DNA of 64,000 bases, taken from positions 2,294,001 to 2,358,000 of the forward strand of contig NZ_CP048115.1 in assembly GCF_010093045.1 (NCBI RefSeq), read 5' to 3'. The DNA comes from Mucilaginibacter sp. 14171R-50. Lineage in GTDB: Bacteria > Bacteroidota > Bacteroidia > Sphingobacteriales > Sphingobacteriaceae. The position numbers and the translations under genes were made by a program. Shown here piece after piece: positions 17,783-26,544 of this stretch. The notes beneath the pieces were generated by a model. It made no database searches, was not told where the DNA came from, and saw only the letters and a program-made list of their open reading frames with translations. Position 1 is the first letter of the stretch. Each line of letters begins with the position of its first letter.

Positions 17783-17820
17783 CGTATAACTACGCGATTT
17801 TAAAATCACGTAGTTATACG
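17783..17820. repeat. 38-nt near-perfect palindrome
   Basis: CGTATAACTACG at 17783-17794 and its exact complement at 17809-17820 enclose a self-complementary AT core; only one position is unpaired. It lies 5 bp after the stop of the response-regulator gene on the minus strand, so it may end that transcript, although no long T run follows. Confidence 0.6.
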
Positions 17821-17825
17821 TGGTT

Positions 17826-18494
17826 TTACAGTGGGGCATCAACAAGGCGGTATTTAAGGGCAAAAAGAACCAAACCGGCAGTATTACGGCATTTAATTTT
17901 ATTGATCAGGCTGTTGCGGTGCCCCTCTATGGTGCGCACGCTTAAAAAAAGCTCGGCAGCAATTTCAACGTTGTTCAGTTCCTTGCATATCAACTTTAGC
18001 ACCTGTATCTCGCGTTTGGTTAACGTTACCGGCAACCCGTTTAATGCATCCTGCATGGCCTGGCGATGATTGGCACTGTTACGTAACGCTTTTTGCACAT
18101 GCTTATTAAAGTAAAAGCCGCTTTTATATACGGTGTTAACGGTTAACAGCAGTTCATCCTTATCGCAGTTTTTTACCAGGTATGATGCCGCGCCCGCGTT
18201 GATCATTTGCGTTATCAGCATTTCATTTGCATGCACTGTTAATATAATTACTTTAATATCAGGGTAATTTGTATGCAGATACTTATTTAGCTCAATGCCG
18301 TTTATGCCCGGCATGTCCATATCTATAATGGCAATATCAATCTGGATATTAAACTTTTTTAATGTATCAATAAAAGCCTGTCCGCTTACACATTCTGCCA
18401 ATAACCTAAAATTCTCTACAGAATTGACCAACAAGGCCAGGCTTTGCCTGAAAAGGTTTTGATCATCAACTATCGCGATATTAATTTCTTGCAT
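17826..18494 (-). CDS. NarL/FixJ-type response regulator
   Basis: 222 residues. Receiver domain about 1-125 with DD at 10-11, phospho-acceptor Asp58 in IIDMDMPG, Thr in ILTVH and Lys in LVKNCDKDEL. A LuxR-type helix-turn-helix follows at about 157-215 (LTKREIQVL, NNVEIAAELFLSVRTIEGHR). It is encoded 6 bp after its probable partner kinase and is the last gene of a three-gene unit. Target genes are unknown. Confidence 0.93.
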   Translation of the reverse strand: MQEINIAIVDDQNLFRQSLALLVNSVENFRLLAECVSGQAFIDTLKKFNIQIDIAIIDMDMPGINGIELNKYLHTNYPDIKVIILTVHANEMLITQMINAGAASYLVKNCDKDELLLTVNTVYKSGFYFNKHVQKALRNSANHRQAMQDALNGLPVTLTKREIQVLKLICKELNNVEIAAELFLSVRTIEGHRNSLINKIKCRNTAGLVLFALKYRLVDAPL

Positions 18495-18500
18495 AGCGGT

Positions 18501-19298
18501 TTAGGGTAAAGGATATTCAATTTTAACATTGAAACCTTTTCCTGAATATGGCATAATGTTATAAGTGGCGTTGATATTTAGCAGCCGGCTTTCGATATTT
18601 TGCATACCCATACCTGTTTTTATCAGCGCGGCATCTGCGGGTACGCCTTTCCCGTTGTCGGCGTAATCAATGTATAATTTGTTATCCGAAACGTTAAGAT
18701 CAATAGTTGCCTTGCCCGCGCCTGAGTGTTTAATGGTATTATTTAACAACTCTTCTAACACCCGGTAAAATGCTGTAGAAACAGATAGCGGTAATTGCCC
18801 AAGCACCTGTTCGGCATTATTTGTTAGTGCAATCTCCAGTTTACCCGATTGATTGATAATGGTGCAATGCTCTGTTACCGCCGCGGCCAGGCCGTAATAC
18901 CGCAAGGTAGTTGGCGATAGGTTATGCGAAATATTGCGCACGTCCTTAACTATTTTATCGATAATAGTTTTGGTAGATTGGGTAAAATCCTGGTAAGCCT
19001 TGTCTTCGCCGCCAGCCGGTTTAAACATTTCTATCAGCAGCCGTAAGCCCGATATAGTGGTGCCTACATCATCGTGCAGGTCCTGCCCAATGCGCTTTCG
19101 CTCGGCTTCCTGCGATTCAATAATGGCCTTTAACAGTTCTTTTTGATGCTCTATCTGGGCTTGCTGAAATTTTTGACGCTGTTTTAACAGCCGGTTTTGA
19201 TTGCGCACGGAAAAGAATATGAACGACACGACCAGCAGAAAGGTCCCTGTCATTCCCAAAATCACTAATATGTAGATGTTATCGGTTGTGTTTTGCAT
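18501..19298 (-). CDS. NarL-type sensor histidine kinase with one membrane helix
   Basis: 265 residues. One transmembrane helix at about 8-30, a short coiled-coil linker, then a HisKA_3 domain with His75 in KRIGQDLHDDVGTT and a HATPase domain with N-box ELLNNTIKHS and G-boxes DNGKGV and GMGMQNI. There is no periplasmic sensor domain, so sensing probably comes from the partner membrane protein whose gene overlaps its start by 34 nt. It should phosphorylate the regulator encoded just downstream. Confidence 0.92.
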   Translation of the reverse strand: MQNTTDNIYILVILGMTGTFLLVVSFIFFSVRNQNRLLKQRQKFQQAQIEHQKELLKAIIESQEAERKRIGQDLHDDVGTTISGLRLLIEMFKPAGGEDKAYQDFTQSTKTIIDKIVKDVRNISHNLSPTTLRYYGLAAAVTEHCTIINQSGKLEIALTNNAEQVLGQLPLSVSTAFYRVLEELLNNTIKHSGAGKATIDLNVSDNKLYIDYADNGKGVPADAALIKTGMGMQNIESRLLNINATYNIMPYSGKGFNVKIEYPLP

Positions 19299-19921
19299 TT
19301 ATAAAATCCTACGGCAAATAAAACATATTCCAAAATCAGTATAGTATCGTGCACACTCCAAACAACTTGGTTAACATGCTGCCCTGCACTTAGCAAATAA
19401 TTTGAAAATATGAACATGAACAAACAACTTGCAAGATATATAAGTATCCCGGCGTTTATCCAGTTGTACATATTGTCGCCCCAGTTTCCTTCTTCGGTAT
19501 TTTGTTTTGATATATATAGTAAACTGTATATGATAAGTATAATAGCCCCTACAGGCCGTGTGTAAGTGTTAAACTCAATTTTATTTTGAATAAAAAGAAA
19601 ATTAACGATACATAAGATGGTAAATACGGCAATCGCGACATACATCATATTCTGATATTTTTTTGCAGAGAAACAACTGTAAAACAACGAAAGAAAAAAA
19701 AATTCGATAATAGTGTATATGCTGAGTAAATGGGCTGTGAAATGATGAAAAGCTATTAATATTAAATTGACAAGGTTAGATAATCCAGATAGTATCAGGA
19801 ACCAAAAAATGACCTTTAAAGGTTTGGTTAAAGCCTTATAGTTTTTTAAGGCTATTAAAACCGGTATTAGAATAGTAGCCGGCACAAAGTACATTACATA
19901 AAACAGGTATAACATTAACAT
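19265..19921 (-). CDS. multi-pass membrane protein, probable sensor partner of the kinase
   Basis: 218 residues with about six or seven hydrophobic helices and short loops. No family recognised with certainty. Its 3' end overlaps the kinase gene by 34 nt, which ties it to the two-component pair. The kinase lacks its own sensory region, so this protein is a good candidate for the signal-receiving part; that is inference. Confidence 0.75.
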   Translation of the reverse strand: MLMLYLFYVMYFVPATILIPVLIALKNYKALTKPLKVIFWFLILSGLSNLVNLILIAFHHFTAHLLSIYTIIEFFFLSLFYSCFSAKKYQNMMYVAIAVFTILCIVNFLFIQNKIEFNTYTRPVGAIILIIYSLLYISKQNTEEGNWGDNMYNWINAGILIYLASCLFMFIFSNYLLSAGQHVNQVVWSVHDTILILEYVLFAVGFYKCKTQPITSTY

Positions 19922-19977
19922 GCTTATAAGCCTTAAATATATGGAAGCTTATAAGCATATTAAAATAAATACAAAAT

Positions 19978-20352
19978 TTATGAATCTAACGTATCTCCGG
20001 GCGATGTAACACAAGTAGGCGGGCAGGCAGTGGTTACATCGTACACGTTACTTTGCGTATCGCCAACGCCACCGCCAACCAACGGCAAAGTAAGCAATTC
20101 TTCGCCAGCTGAAACAGGCACCAGCATAAGTTGTGCGCTTTCTGCATCAGCCGGGTCTGTCAGTCCGATAAACGCTTTTACGGCCTCAGCATCCGGGTTG
20201 TACAGTATTATGTTTTGAAAATCGCAAATAGGTATCAGAAACGACCTGGTTACAAAAGCAGGATTGTTGTTACTGATAAAAGTGCGCCAGTTTGCGGCCC
20301 ACTCTTTTGCGGTGGAAACTGGGATCGTTCCGTCTGGATAATTGACTGGCAT
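19978..20352 (-). CDS. hypothetical cytoplasmic protein
   Basis: 124 residues without signal peptide or membrane helix. It begins with a segment containing VSTAKEWAANWR and ends with a Cys/Pro tail (ACPPTCVTSP). I do not recognise a named family. The stop is 56 bp upstream of the membrane-protein gene on the same strand, so it may be the first gene of the two-component unit. Confidence 0.65.
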   Translation of the reverse strand: MPVNYPDGTIPVSTAKEWAANWRTFISNNNPAFVTRSFLIPICDFQNIILYNPDAEAVKAFIGLTDPADAESAQLMLVPVSAGEELLTLPLVGGGVGDTQSNVYDVTTACPPTCVTSPGDTLDS

Positions 20353-20445
20353 AGTTTTAATGTTTAGGGTTAAGTAATTGAATTTAAATAATATTAGTAA
20401 TGTGCCGATTTATACAGCACCGTAAATATAAGTTTTAAAAATGCA

Positions 20446-20476
20446 AAAAGCCCTTACAGTTATTGTAAGGGCTTTT
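20446..20476. terminator. bidirectional intrinsic terminator
   Basis: 13-bp stem AAAAGCCCTTACA / TGTAAGGGCTTTT with loop GTTAT. A tracts on one side and T tracts on the other allow function in both directions. It lies 27 bp after the stop of the 66-residue gene on the minus strand. Confidence 0.85.
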
Positions 20477-20503
20477 ATGCACCAAATTGCTTTTTACTAT
20501 TAG

Positions 20504-20704
20504 TTAATAACCTCCGCCGGGTCGTGCCTGTTGCGCCGCCTGTTCAACTTTCTCGGTGGCGTACGTTTTGGCCTTGTTAAACCATTCAGGTGCGTCCTCG
20601 GTAATATCATCAAGGATCGACCGGCCGTTAGGGCCTTTTTTTGTAATATAATTTATTCCGTACCCAATGGCTGCGCCAACTGCTATAAATTTTAATAAGC
20701 CCAT
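20504..20704 (-). CDS. small YtxH-like membrane-anchored protein
   Basis: 66 residues: a short glycine-containing N-terminal hydrophobic helix (GLLKFIAVGAAIGYGINYI), then a charged amphipathic helix (WFNKAKTYATEKVEQAAQQA) and a Gly-rich tail. This resembles YtxH-type small envelope stress proteins, but similarity is by layout only. Monocistronic, with a strong terminator behind it. Confidence 0.65.
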   Translation of the reverse strand: MGLLKFIAVGAAIGYGINYITKKGPNGRSILDDITEDAPEWFNKAKTYATEKVEQAAQQARPGGGY

Positions 20705-21288
20705 GATTGTTTATTTTAAGTAAATGTTATGTAATTACAGATGCAAGTATGATGCCAAATAGCATTATTTGTTACAATCTATAACCCGGTGGTGTGGCAG
20801 ACGGAATTTTGAAAAAGTCTGCTAAGTGCATCCGCTAACCACATTTTTTGTAGCTGCATGGCTTAATAGCCGTTATGTATGGGGAATTAAGTCAACACCT
20901 GGTGAGTATGCTGCACAGGTATTTTCATAGAAAACGACGGTACGCTCCCTGTAACCATTGCTTTATTATGGTTTTGGTAAAAAATTATGTGCCCTATATG
21001 GTATCCGGTTTCAGACATGCAAGTCACGTGGCGTTATTTTAAACGGCGTTACAGGTATATACAGGCTCGTCGATAGTTCAGGCATCAATTTCAAAACCGA
21101 AACTAAAGGCAATTAATGGAGGTGCGCAAAACAACAGATATCCTCACGCGGCCTGGTTTTTGCAAGACGTAGCTCAATATCACAACAAAAGCTACTGAAT
21201 AGCATCTTATATGCTATTTAATGCTTAAATTAGGGTATTGGTAGAGACTATATTATGATACTTTTTAACTCAACAAGATTTATATAAC
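20705..21288. other. 584-bp intergenic region, nothing recognised
   Basis: Between two divergent genes. It contains a 55-codon frame near 20875 that has no recognisable features, and otherwise mixed sequence. I see no RNA gene, repeat or clear -7 box. It could hide a degraded gene. Confidence 0.4.
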
Positions 21289-22302
21289 ATGATCACATCA
21301 TTGGTAACCGGCGGGGCTGGCTTTATTGGTTCGCACGTAGCAAAGCATTGTTTAGGCCTGGGGCATAAAGTTATAGTTTTAGATGACCTGAGCGGTGGTT
21401 TTGAAGACCACGTGCCCGCAGGTGCAGAATTTGTACTCGGATCGATCAATGATGTAGCGCTTCTGGAAGATTTGTTTGCCAAACATAAGTTTGATTATGT
21501 ATATCATCTGGCGGCTTACGCTGCCGAGGGCTTGTCGCATTTTATCCGTCGGTTCAACTATAACAACAACCTTATCGGCTCGGTAAATTTGATAAACCTG
21601 GCGGTATTGTATAAGGTAAAGTGCTTTGTATTTACCTCTTCTATAGCCGTTTATGGCGCCGGTCAGCTGCCCATGTTAGAAAGCATGGTGCCACAGCCCG
21701 AAGACCCGTATGGTGTGGCAAAATACGCGGTAGAAATGGATTTGAAAGCGGCACATCATATGTTTGGCCTTAACTCGGTTATCTTCCGCCCGCATAATGT
21801 GTACGGCGAAAACCAAAACATAGGAGATAAGTATCGCAACGTTATAGGCATATTCATGAACCAGATAATGCAGGAAAAGCCAATGACAATTTTTGGCGAC
21901 GGCGAACAAACCCGTGCGTTTAGCTATATTGATGACGTTGCGCCGCATATTGCAAATTGCGTAAATGTGCCCGCGGCTTATAACCAGGTATTTAACGTAG
22001 GCGCCGATAAACCGTATACGGTTAACGAGTTGGTGCAGGTGGTGGCCAAAGAGCTGGGCGTGCAGCCAAAAGTTACCCATCTGGAAGCCCGTAAAGAAGT
22101 TATGCATGCGCACAGCGACCATTCAAAGGCGGCCGGCGTATTTGGCAACAGCAAAAACGTAAGCCTTGAAGAGGGTATCGCTAAAATGGCCGCGTGGGCA
22201 AAGGTAGTAGGCTCGAGGGCCAGTGCAGAGTTTGAAAATATAGAGATAGAAGAGAACCTGCCACAAGGTTGGAGCAAGAAACAAAAGGCGATTAATTCGT
22301 AA
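21289..22302 (+). CDS. NAD-dependent sugar-nucleotide epimerase/dehydratase (extended SDR)
   Basis: 337 residues. Rossmann motif VTGGAGFIGSH at 6-16, acidic DDLSGG after strand 2, active-site Thr116-Ser117-Ser118 and the YxxxK pair Tyr141/Lys145 in DPYGVAKYAVE. This is the GalE/UDP-glucose 4-epimerase-like class; the exact nucleotide sugar cannot be read. It probably acts in surface polysaccharide supply. It stands alone, with no other sugar genes next to it. Confidence 0.88.
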   Translation: MITSLVTGGAGFIGSHVAKHCLGLGHKVIVLDDLSGGFEDHVPAGAEFVLGSINDVALLEDLFAKHKFDYVYHLAAYAAEGLSHFIRRFNYNNNLIGSVNLINLAVLYKVKCFVFTSSIAVYGAGQLPMLESMVPQPEDPYGVAKYAVEMDLKAAHHMFGLNSVIFRPHNVYGENQNIGDKYRNVIGIFMNQIMQEKPMTIFGDGEQTRAFSYIDDVAPHIANCVNVPAAYNQVFNVGADKPYTVNELVQVVAKELGVQPKVTHLEARKEVMHAHSDHSKAAGVFGNSKNVSLEEGIAKMAAWAKVVGSRASAEFENIEIEENLPQGWSKKQKAINS

Positions 22303-22331
22303 AAACATTAGCGCATTTTGGTAAACATTTA

Positions 22332-22339
22332 TATTTTTG
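22332..22339 (+). promoter_or_regulatory. -7 box TATTTTTG that decides the start of the next gene
   Basis: Exact TAnnTTTG. It lies inside a possible upstream extension of the following reading frame, so translation must begin at the later ATG at 22357. Confidence 0.55.
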
Positions 22340-22356
22340 TGCCAAATAAAGTAAAA

Positions 22357-22545
22357 ATGGAATCATCAACGCAAAAAGCTAACGCAGAGGGTCACTATAA
22401 ATTTTTAGTTATCGCTATCCTTATTGGTATTACAGGTATATACTTACGTTTTGCCAGTTTTAAGTATGCAGATGCAATAGCCAACGTGATATTTATTTTA
22501 GGTATAATACTTGCCCTGAGAGCTGTTTTTCGGATACTGAAGTAA
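22357..22545 (+). CDS. small two-helix membrane protein
   Basis: 62 residues starting MESSTQKANAEGHYKFL. The frame is open 13 codons further upstream, but that part contains the -7 box at 22332-22339. Two hydrophobic helices lie at about 17-33 and 41-58. Function unknown. A terminator hairpin follows 18 bp after the stop. Confidence 0.65.
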   Translation: MESSTQKANAEGHYKFLVIAILIGITGIYLRFASFKYADAIANVIFILGIILALRAVFRILK

Positions 22546-22563
22546 GTTAATCAAAATATAATG

Positions 22564-22594
22564 AAAGCGCCCCAGTTTTGGAGGCGCTTTTTTT
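22564..22594 (+). terminator. intrinsic terminator
   Basis: Stem AAAGCGCC (22564-22571) with GGCGCTTT (22583-22590) followed by TTTT. Ends the 62-residue gene. Confidence 0.8.
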
Positions 22595-22610
22595 ATGCAT
22601 TTACTTTTAA

Positions 22611-22630
22611 AGACGCGATCGCTCGCGTCT
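22611..22630. repeat. short perfect hairpin
   Basis: AGACGCGA and TCGCGTCT around a TCGC loop. It lies between two convergent genes, 16 bp after the terminator. It may be a second terminator or a copy of a dispersed palindromic repeat. Confidence 0.4.
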
Positions 22631-22665
22631 GCATAATCTATAACCAGGTTTAAGGTATCGCGTTT

Positions 22666-23715
22666 TTACTCTGCTGCATTTTTTGGCCGGTATTTAGATC
22701 CGTTCAGTATTTTTTGGGCATCGCCATTGTTCATTAGCTGTTGCAGGGTAACCTCGGGGTGCTTCTCCATGTATTGCCGTACAATTTGCCAGCCTGTCCA
22801 TACCGCAAGTTTTGGCGCCGAATCGTTTTTATCACCAAGGCCGGGTGTAAAGGGCGCCTCGCCCAGGTATTTTTGTATTTTTTGATAATCAGTTTCGTAC
22901 AACAGGTTCTCTTCTAAAAAAAAGCCCCAAATATTGGCCTTAAAATCTTCACACCATTTTAACTGCTTTGCCGTATAACCAATTTTTGTGGAGTCGGGCG
23001 CATCAGGCAGGGTTTGGTCCATAAAGTACAAGATCTTACCATTGTACACCATTTTTGCCAATAACGACTTATCCTCCGGGTTTTCGGGGAACATATCTTC
23101 ACGGGCCATACCTTCAATTACGCGGGGTGCAATGTTATCTGGCGTAAACCTGCGGGATATATAATGCGGAAAACTTTCAACCAGGGCCGGATAAAATCTG
23201 GAATCGGCACCCAGGAAAAGGTCTAGCCCAATGGCAAAATAGTCATCGCCAATAGAAGTTTGCGCTTGAAATCCAGACCAATACGCGTATACCCTGGGTA
23301 TTTTTTTTTGCGGATAATAATATTTTAACCTGCGAAAGGCATCCGTAAGCTCGGCATTTTGCTTTTTAGTATTTGCGTAAACGGCATCAACATCATGTTT
23401 TAAATCCATGTATGATTTGCTGGCAAAAATGGCTCTTAGGGTTTTAAAATAAGCGGTATCGCGCACACTCCCTATTTTTAAGATACGTTCAATAAAGTCC
23501 TGGTAAAAATTGCCATACTTTTTTTGGAGGAACGCCGCCTGCTGCGCCATGGGGGTAGTACGCATGGCATCAAAGTCAAGATCAAAGCGTTCAATTTTTA
23601 CCTGTACCGGGATATTGCTTACATCAACCTTTTTGTTGCGGTTACATGCGGTAAAAACCACGCAAAGTGAAAAACTTATGCAAATAAGTATTGTTTTACA
23701 CGAATAAGACATCAT
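22666..23715 (-). CDS. gldB: gliding motility lipoprotein GldB
   Basis: 349 residues. Lipoprotein signal with lipobox FTAC, Cys24 as the lipidated residue. The body shows the GldB pattern: IERFDLDFDAM near residue 40, KKYGNFYQDFI, and YFAIGLDLFLG in the middle. GldB is needed for type IX secretion-linked gliding in Flavobacteria and persists in many non-gliding Bacteroidota. Its position beside nadE is a conserved context I recognise. It lies in the envelope and probably supports the secretion of the two sorting-domain proteins encoded downstream. Start is M1 or M2. Confidence 0.88.
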   Translation of the reverse strand: MMSYSCKTILICISFSLCVVFTACNRNKKVDVSNIPVQVKIERFDLDFDAMRTTPMAQQAAFLQKKYGNFYQDFIERILKIGSVRDTAYFKTLRAIFASKSYMDLKHDVDAVYANTKKQNAELTDAFRRLKYYYPQKKIPRVYAYWSGFQAQTSIGDDYFAIGLDLFLGADSRFYPALVESFPHYISRRFTPDNIAPRVIEGMAREDMFPENPEDKSLLAKMVYNGKILYFMDQTLPDAPDSTKIGYTAKQLKWCEDFKANIWGFFLEENLLYETDYQKIQKYLGEAPFTPGLGDKNDSAPKLAVWTGWQIVRQYMEKHPEVTLQQLMNNGDAQKILNGSKYRPKNAAE

Positions 23716-23728
23716 AATGGCGTTTTAG

Positions 23729-23736
23729 CAAAAATA
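23729..23736 (-). promoter_or_regulatory. -7 box of gldB
   Basis: Minus-strand TATTTTTG, exact TAnnTTTG, about 13 bp before the gldB ATG, predicting a very short leader. Confidence 0.45.
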
Positions 23737-23854
23737 ATTTTTTTATTTGCATTAAGGCGTTTATAGCGGGTTAAGAAGTATTATTGAATTGTTACCTTGC
23801 TAAAATAACCAGGTTAAACTCTCGCTGTAAACTGCGTACTACTCAATATAAGTC

Positions 23855-25504
23855 ATGAAAATAGCATTAGCTCAGCTTAATTACCATATAGGTAACTTTG
23901 AATCTAACACTGACAAGATCATTAACGCCATCCGCCACGCAAAGCAGAACAGCGCTGACCTGATCGTTTTTTCCGAGTTATGTATATGTGGTTACCCCGC
24001 GCGCGATTTTTTAGAATTTAACGAGTTTATAAGCTTGTGCGACGCAGCCGCAAAAAAAATTGCCGGCGAATGTATCGGCATTGCCTGTATAATAGGCCTG
24101 CCCACACCAAACCATAACCCCGAAGGTAAGGACCTGAATAACTCGGCCTATTTTATAGAGAACGGCGAAGTTAAAGCCATTGTAAATAAAGCGCTTTTGC
24201 CTAACTACGATATTTTTGACGAGTATCGCTACTTTGAGCCATCCACTACCTTTAACTGTATAGATTTTAAAGGGAGACGCATTGCGCTTACCATATGCGA
24301 AGACTTATGGAACACCATCGAGAACCCGCTGTATGTTACCCGCCCTATGGATACGCTAATAAAGCAAAGCCCCGATGTGATGATCAATATCGCGGCATCG
24401 CCTTTTGCCTACAACCATGACGAGGAGCGCATTGCTATTTTAAGCGATAATGCCCGCCGTTACAACCTGCCGTTGTTTTATGTAAACCATGTAGGTGCCC
24501 AAACCGAACTGATATTTGACGGCGGATCGTTAGTGTTTGATAAAACGGGAAAAACGGTAGACGAAATGCCCTACTTTACCGAAAACGTAGCCTATTATAC
24601 TTTGCATGACAACGCAGAAATAACCTTTGAACATCCTACCACCCAAAAAGCCGCGCGCGAAAGTGATATAGAACAGATACACCAGGGCCTGGTATTGGGT
24701 ATACGCGATTACTTTTACAAATCGGGCTTTAAACAGGCTACGTTGGGCCTGTCGGGGGGCATAGATTCGGCCGTGGTGTGCGCGTTAGCCGCCGAAGCGC
24801 TTGGCCCCGAAAATGTAATAGCGGTGTTGCTGCCGTCTAAGTTCTCCAGCGAACATTCGCTCAAGGATGCTGAAGACCTGGTAAAAAACCTGGGTTGTAA
24901 ATCGGAGACCATAGCTATCGAAAAAATCACCGACGCATTTGAGAGCGCGCTGCATCCGCAATTTGCGAACCTGCCGTTTAACATAGCCGAAGAGAATATA
25001 CAATCGCGCAGCCGGGCGGTATTACTGATGGCCATGTGCAACAAATTCGGGTACATTTTGCTTAATACGTCGAACAAAAGTGAAACGGCGGTAGGCTACG
25101 GAACGCTTTACGGCGACATGTGCGGCGGTATTTCGGTTATTGGCGATGTGTTTAAAACGCAGGTTTTTCAACTGGCCCGCCACCTGAACCGGCAACGGGA
25201 GATAATACCTATAAATACCATAGTGAAGCCGCCATCCGCAGAGTTAAGGCCCGACCAAAAAGACACCGACTCGTTGCCGGAATATGATATACTGGATGCC
25301 ATTTTGGTGCAGTATGTTGAACGGCGCTGCTCATCGGCAGAAATAATAAAGCAAGGTTTTGACGAAGCTACAGTGCGGAAGGTGCTTAGGCTGGTGAACC
25401 TGGCCGAGCATAAACGATACCAAACGCCGCCCATATTAAGGGTATCGCCAAAGGCATTTGGAATGGGCAGGCGCATGCCAATTGTAGGTAAATATTTAAC
25501 ATAG
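23855..25504 (+). CDS. nadE: glutamine-dependent NAD+ synthetase
   Basis: 549 residues with two domains. An N-terminal nitrilase-type glutaminase (about 1-260) has the Glu-Lys-Cys triad Glu41, Lys112 and Cys148. A C-terminal ATP-pyrophosphatase domain has the PP-loop SGGIDS at 300-305. It converts deamido-NAD to NAD with glutamine and ATP, last step of NAD synthesis. It is divergent from gldB with 139 bp between them. Confidence 0.96.
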   Translation: MKIALAQLNYHIGNFESNTDKIINAIRHAKQNSADLIVFSELCICGYPARDFLEFNEFISLCDAAAKKIAGECIGIACIIGLPTPNHNPEGKDLNNSAYFIENGEVKAIVNKALLPNYDIFDEYRYFEPSTTFNCIDFKGRRIALTICEDLWNTIENPLYVTRPMDTLIKQSPDVMINIAASPFAYNHDEERIAILSDNARRYNLPLFYVNHVGAQTELIFDGGSLVFDKTGKTVDEMPYFTENVAYYTLHDNAEITFEHPTTQKAARESDIEQIHQGLVLGIRDYFYKSGFKQATLGLSGGIDSAVVCALAAEALGPENVIAVLLPSKFSSEHSLKDAEDLVKNLGCKSETIAIEKITDAFESALHPQFANLPFNIAEENIQSRSRAVLLMAMCNKFGYILLNTSNKSETAVGYGTLYGDMCGGISVIGDVFKTQVFQLARHLNRQREIIPINTIVKPPSAELRPDQKDTDSLPEYDILDAILVQYVERRCSSAEIIKQGFDEATVRKVLRLVNLAEHKRYQTPPILRVSPKAFGMGRRMPIVGKYLT

Positions 25505-25601
25505 GGCACCAAATTGCGGCTACTATTTTTTGATTTGCTGTTAAAGCGATTAAACCTTTGCGTTTATAGTAGTCTAAGACTTAAAAATTAATGGTAAGGC
25601 A

Positions 25602-26219
25602 ATGAGAAAATATATCTATTTAATGCTGACAGTAGCTTTTGTATCGCTGCTATCGGCCTGCAGCAGTTATAATTACTATACCGCTGCGGCAAACAAAACA
25701 AACCTGTCCGCTTATCGCACCTTTGCCTGGGCAGCCCCGCAAAAAGCCCGTAATAAGCAATGGCGGCCGCTTGATGAGATTGGCAGCGGCAAGGTGCAGG
25801 AAGCCGCCAGACAAGCCCTGGTTGCTAAAGGATTAACCTTCCAGAATCAAAACCCGGACTTGTTGGTACGTTATTTAACCGTAACCGGCCGCGGCACTAA
25901 AACAGAGTTTTATTCGCCATATTACGGTGGTTTTTATGGCGGCGGATGGGGTTACGGCTGGTATCGCCCTTATTTTGGTTATGGCTGGTACCGCCCGTAT
26001 TATGGTTACGGATGGGGCCCAACCTTTGCACAAAAGGTGCATTATAAAGAAGGTACCATTATTATCGACCTTATTGACAGCAAAACCAGGGAGGTGGTAT
26101 GGCGCGGTTACGGCGTTGGCGAATTGCATAACCCCAAACAAACGATGCGCGATATCCCAAAAGTTGTTGAAGGGATAATGAAACAACTGGAACTGGCTCC
26201 GCCCGCCCGCAAATCATAA
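25602..26219 (+). CDS. DUF4136 family lipoprotein
   Basis: 205 residues. Lipoprotein signal with lipobox LSAC and Cys20. The N-terminal DUF4136 region (YNYYTAAANKTNLSAYRTFAW) is followed by a Gly/Tyr/Trp-rich loop at about 107-138 made of GYGWYRPY-type repeats, then the domain's C-terminal half (TIIIDLIDSKTREVVWRGYG). Family of unknown function in Gram-negative envelopes. The GYGW repeats make the loop unusually aromatic. Confidence 0.85.
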   Translation: MRKYIYLMLTVAFVSLLSACSSYNYYTAAANKTNLSAYRTFAWAAPQKARNKQWRPLDEIGSGKVQEAARQALVAKGLTFQNQNPDLLVRYLTVTGRGTKTEFYSPYYGGFYGGGWGYGWYRPYFGYGWYRPYYGYGWGPTFAQKVHYKEGTIIIDLIDSKTREVVWRGYGVGELHNPKQTMRDIPKVVEGIMKQLELAPPARKS

Positions 26220-26236
26220 AAAGTAACACATATTAA

Positions 26237-26260
26237 AAGGGATGCAAGCTTGTATCCCTT
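26237..26260 (+). terminator. intrinsic terminator hairpin with GGGATGCAA stem
   Basis: AAGGGATGCAAG pairs with CTTGTATCCCTT, followed by GTTTAAATT. Ends the DUF4136 gene, 17 bp after its stop. A near-identical stem occurs at 26474-26504. Confidence 0.7.
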
Positions 26261-26473
26261 GTTTAAATTATAACTGTTTTTGATACGTTTATGTTCACGT
26301 TCGCGCCATGTGAACATCGTGAACATTCATGAATGCCTGATAATCAATTATTTAATACTGACGCATTCTTGTCAATAGGCAGGTTTTGCAGCTCATAATA
26401 CTTATCCCTCTCTTATTAAGCCACTAAGAAGCTTTATTAAACTTGCCGAAAATAATGAGGATAGCTTATAAAC

Positions 26474-26504
26474 AAAAAGGGATGCAAATTTTGCATCCCT
26501 TTTT
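26474..26504. terminator. bidirectional intrinsic terminator with GGGATGCAA stem
   Basis: AAAAAGGGATGCAAA and TTTGCATCCCTTTTT in a perfect palindrome. It lies 40 bp after the stop of the 75-residue gene on the minus strand. The 26261-26473 stretch holds no gene that I can support. Confidence 0.8.
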
Positions 26505-26544
26505 AAATATCCTGAATCATTATCGTAGTAAACCCGGGCTTTAA

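Noticed and set aside
22611..22630. GCGATCGC within the hairpin taken as a HIP1-like repeat
   Set aside because: Only one copy noticed, and this octamer is a cyanobacterial feature; probably part of the stem-loop only.
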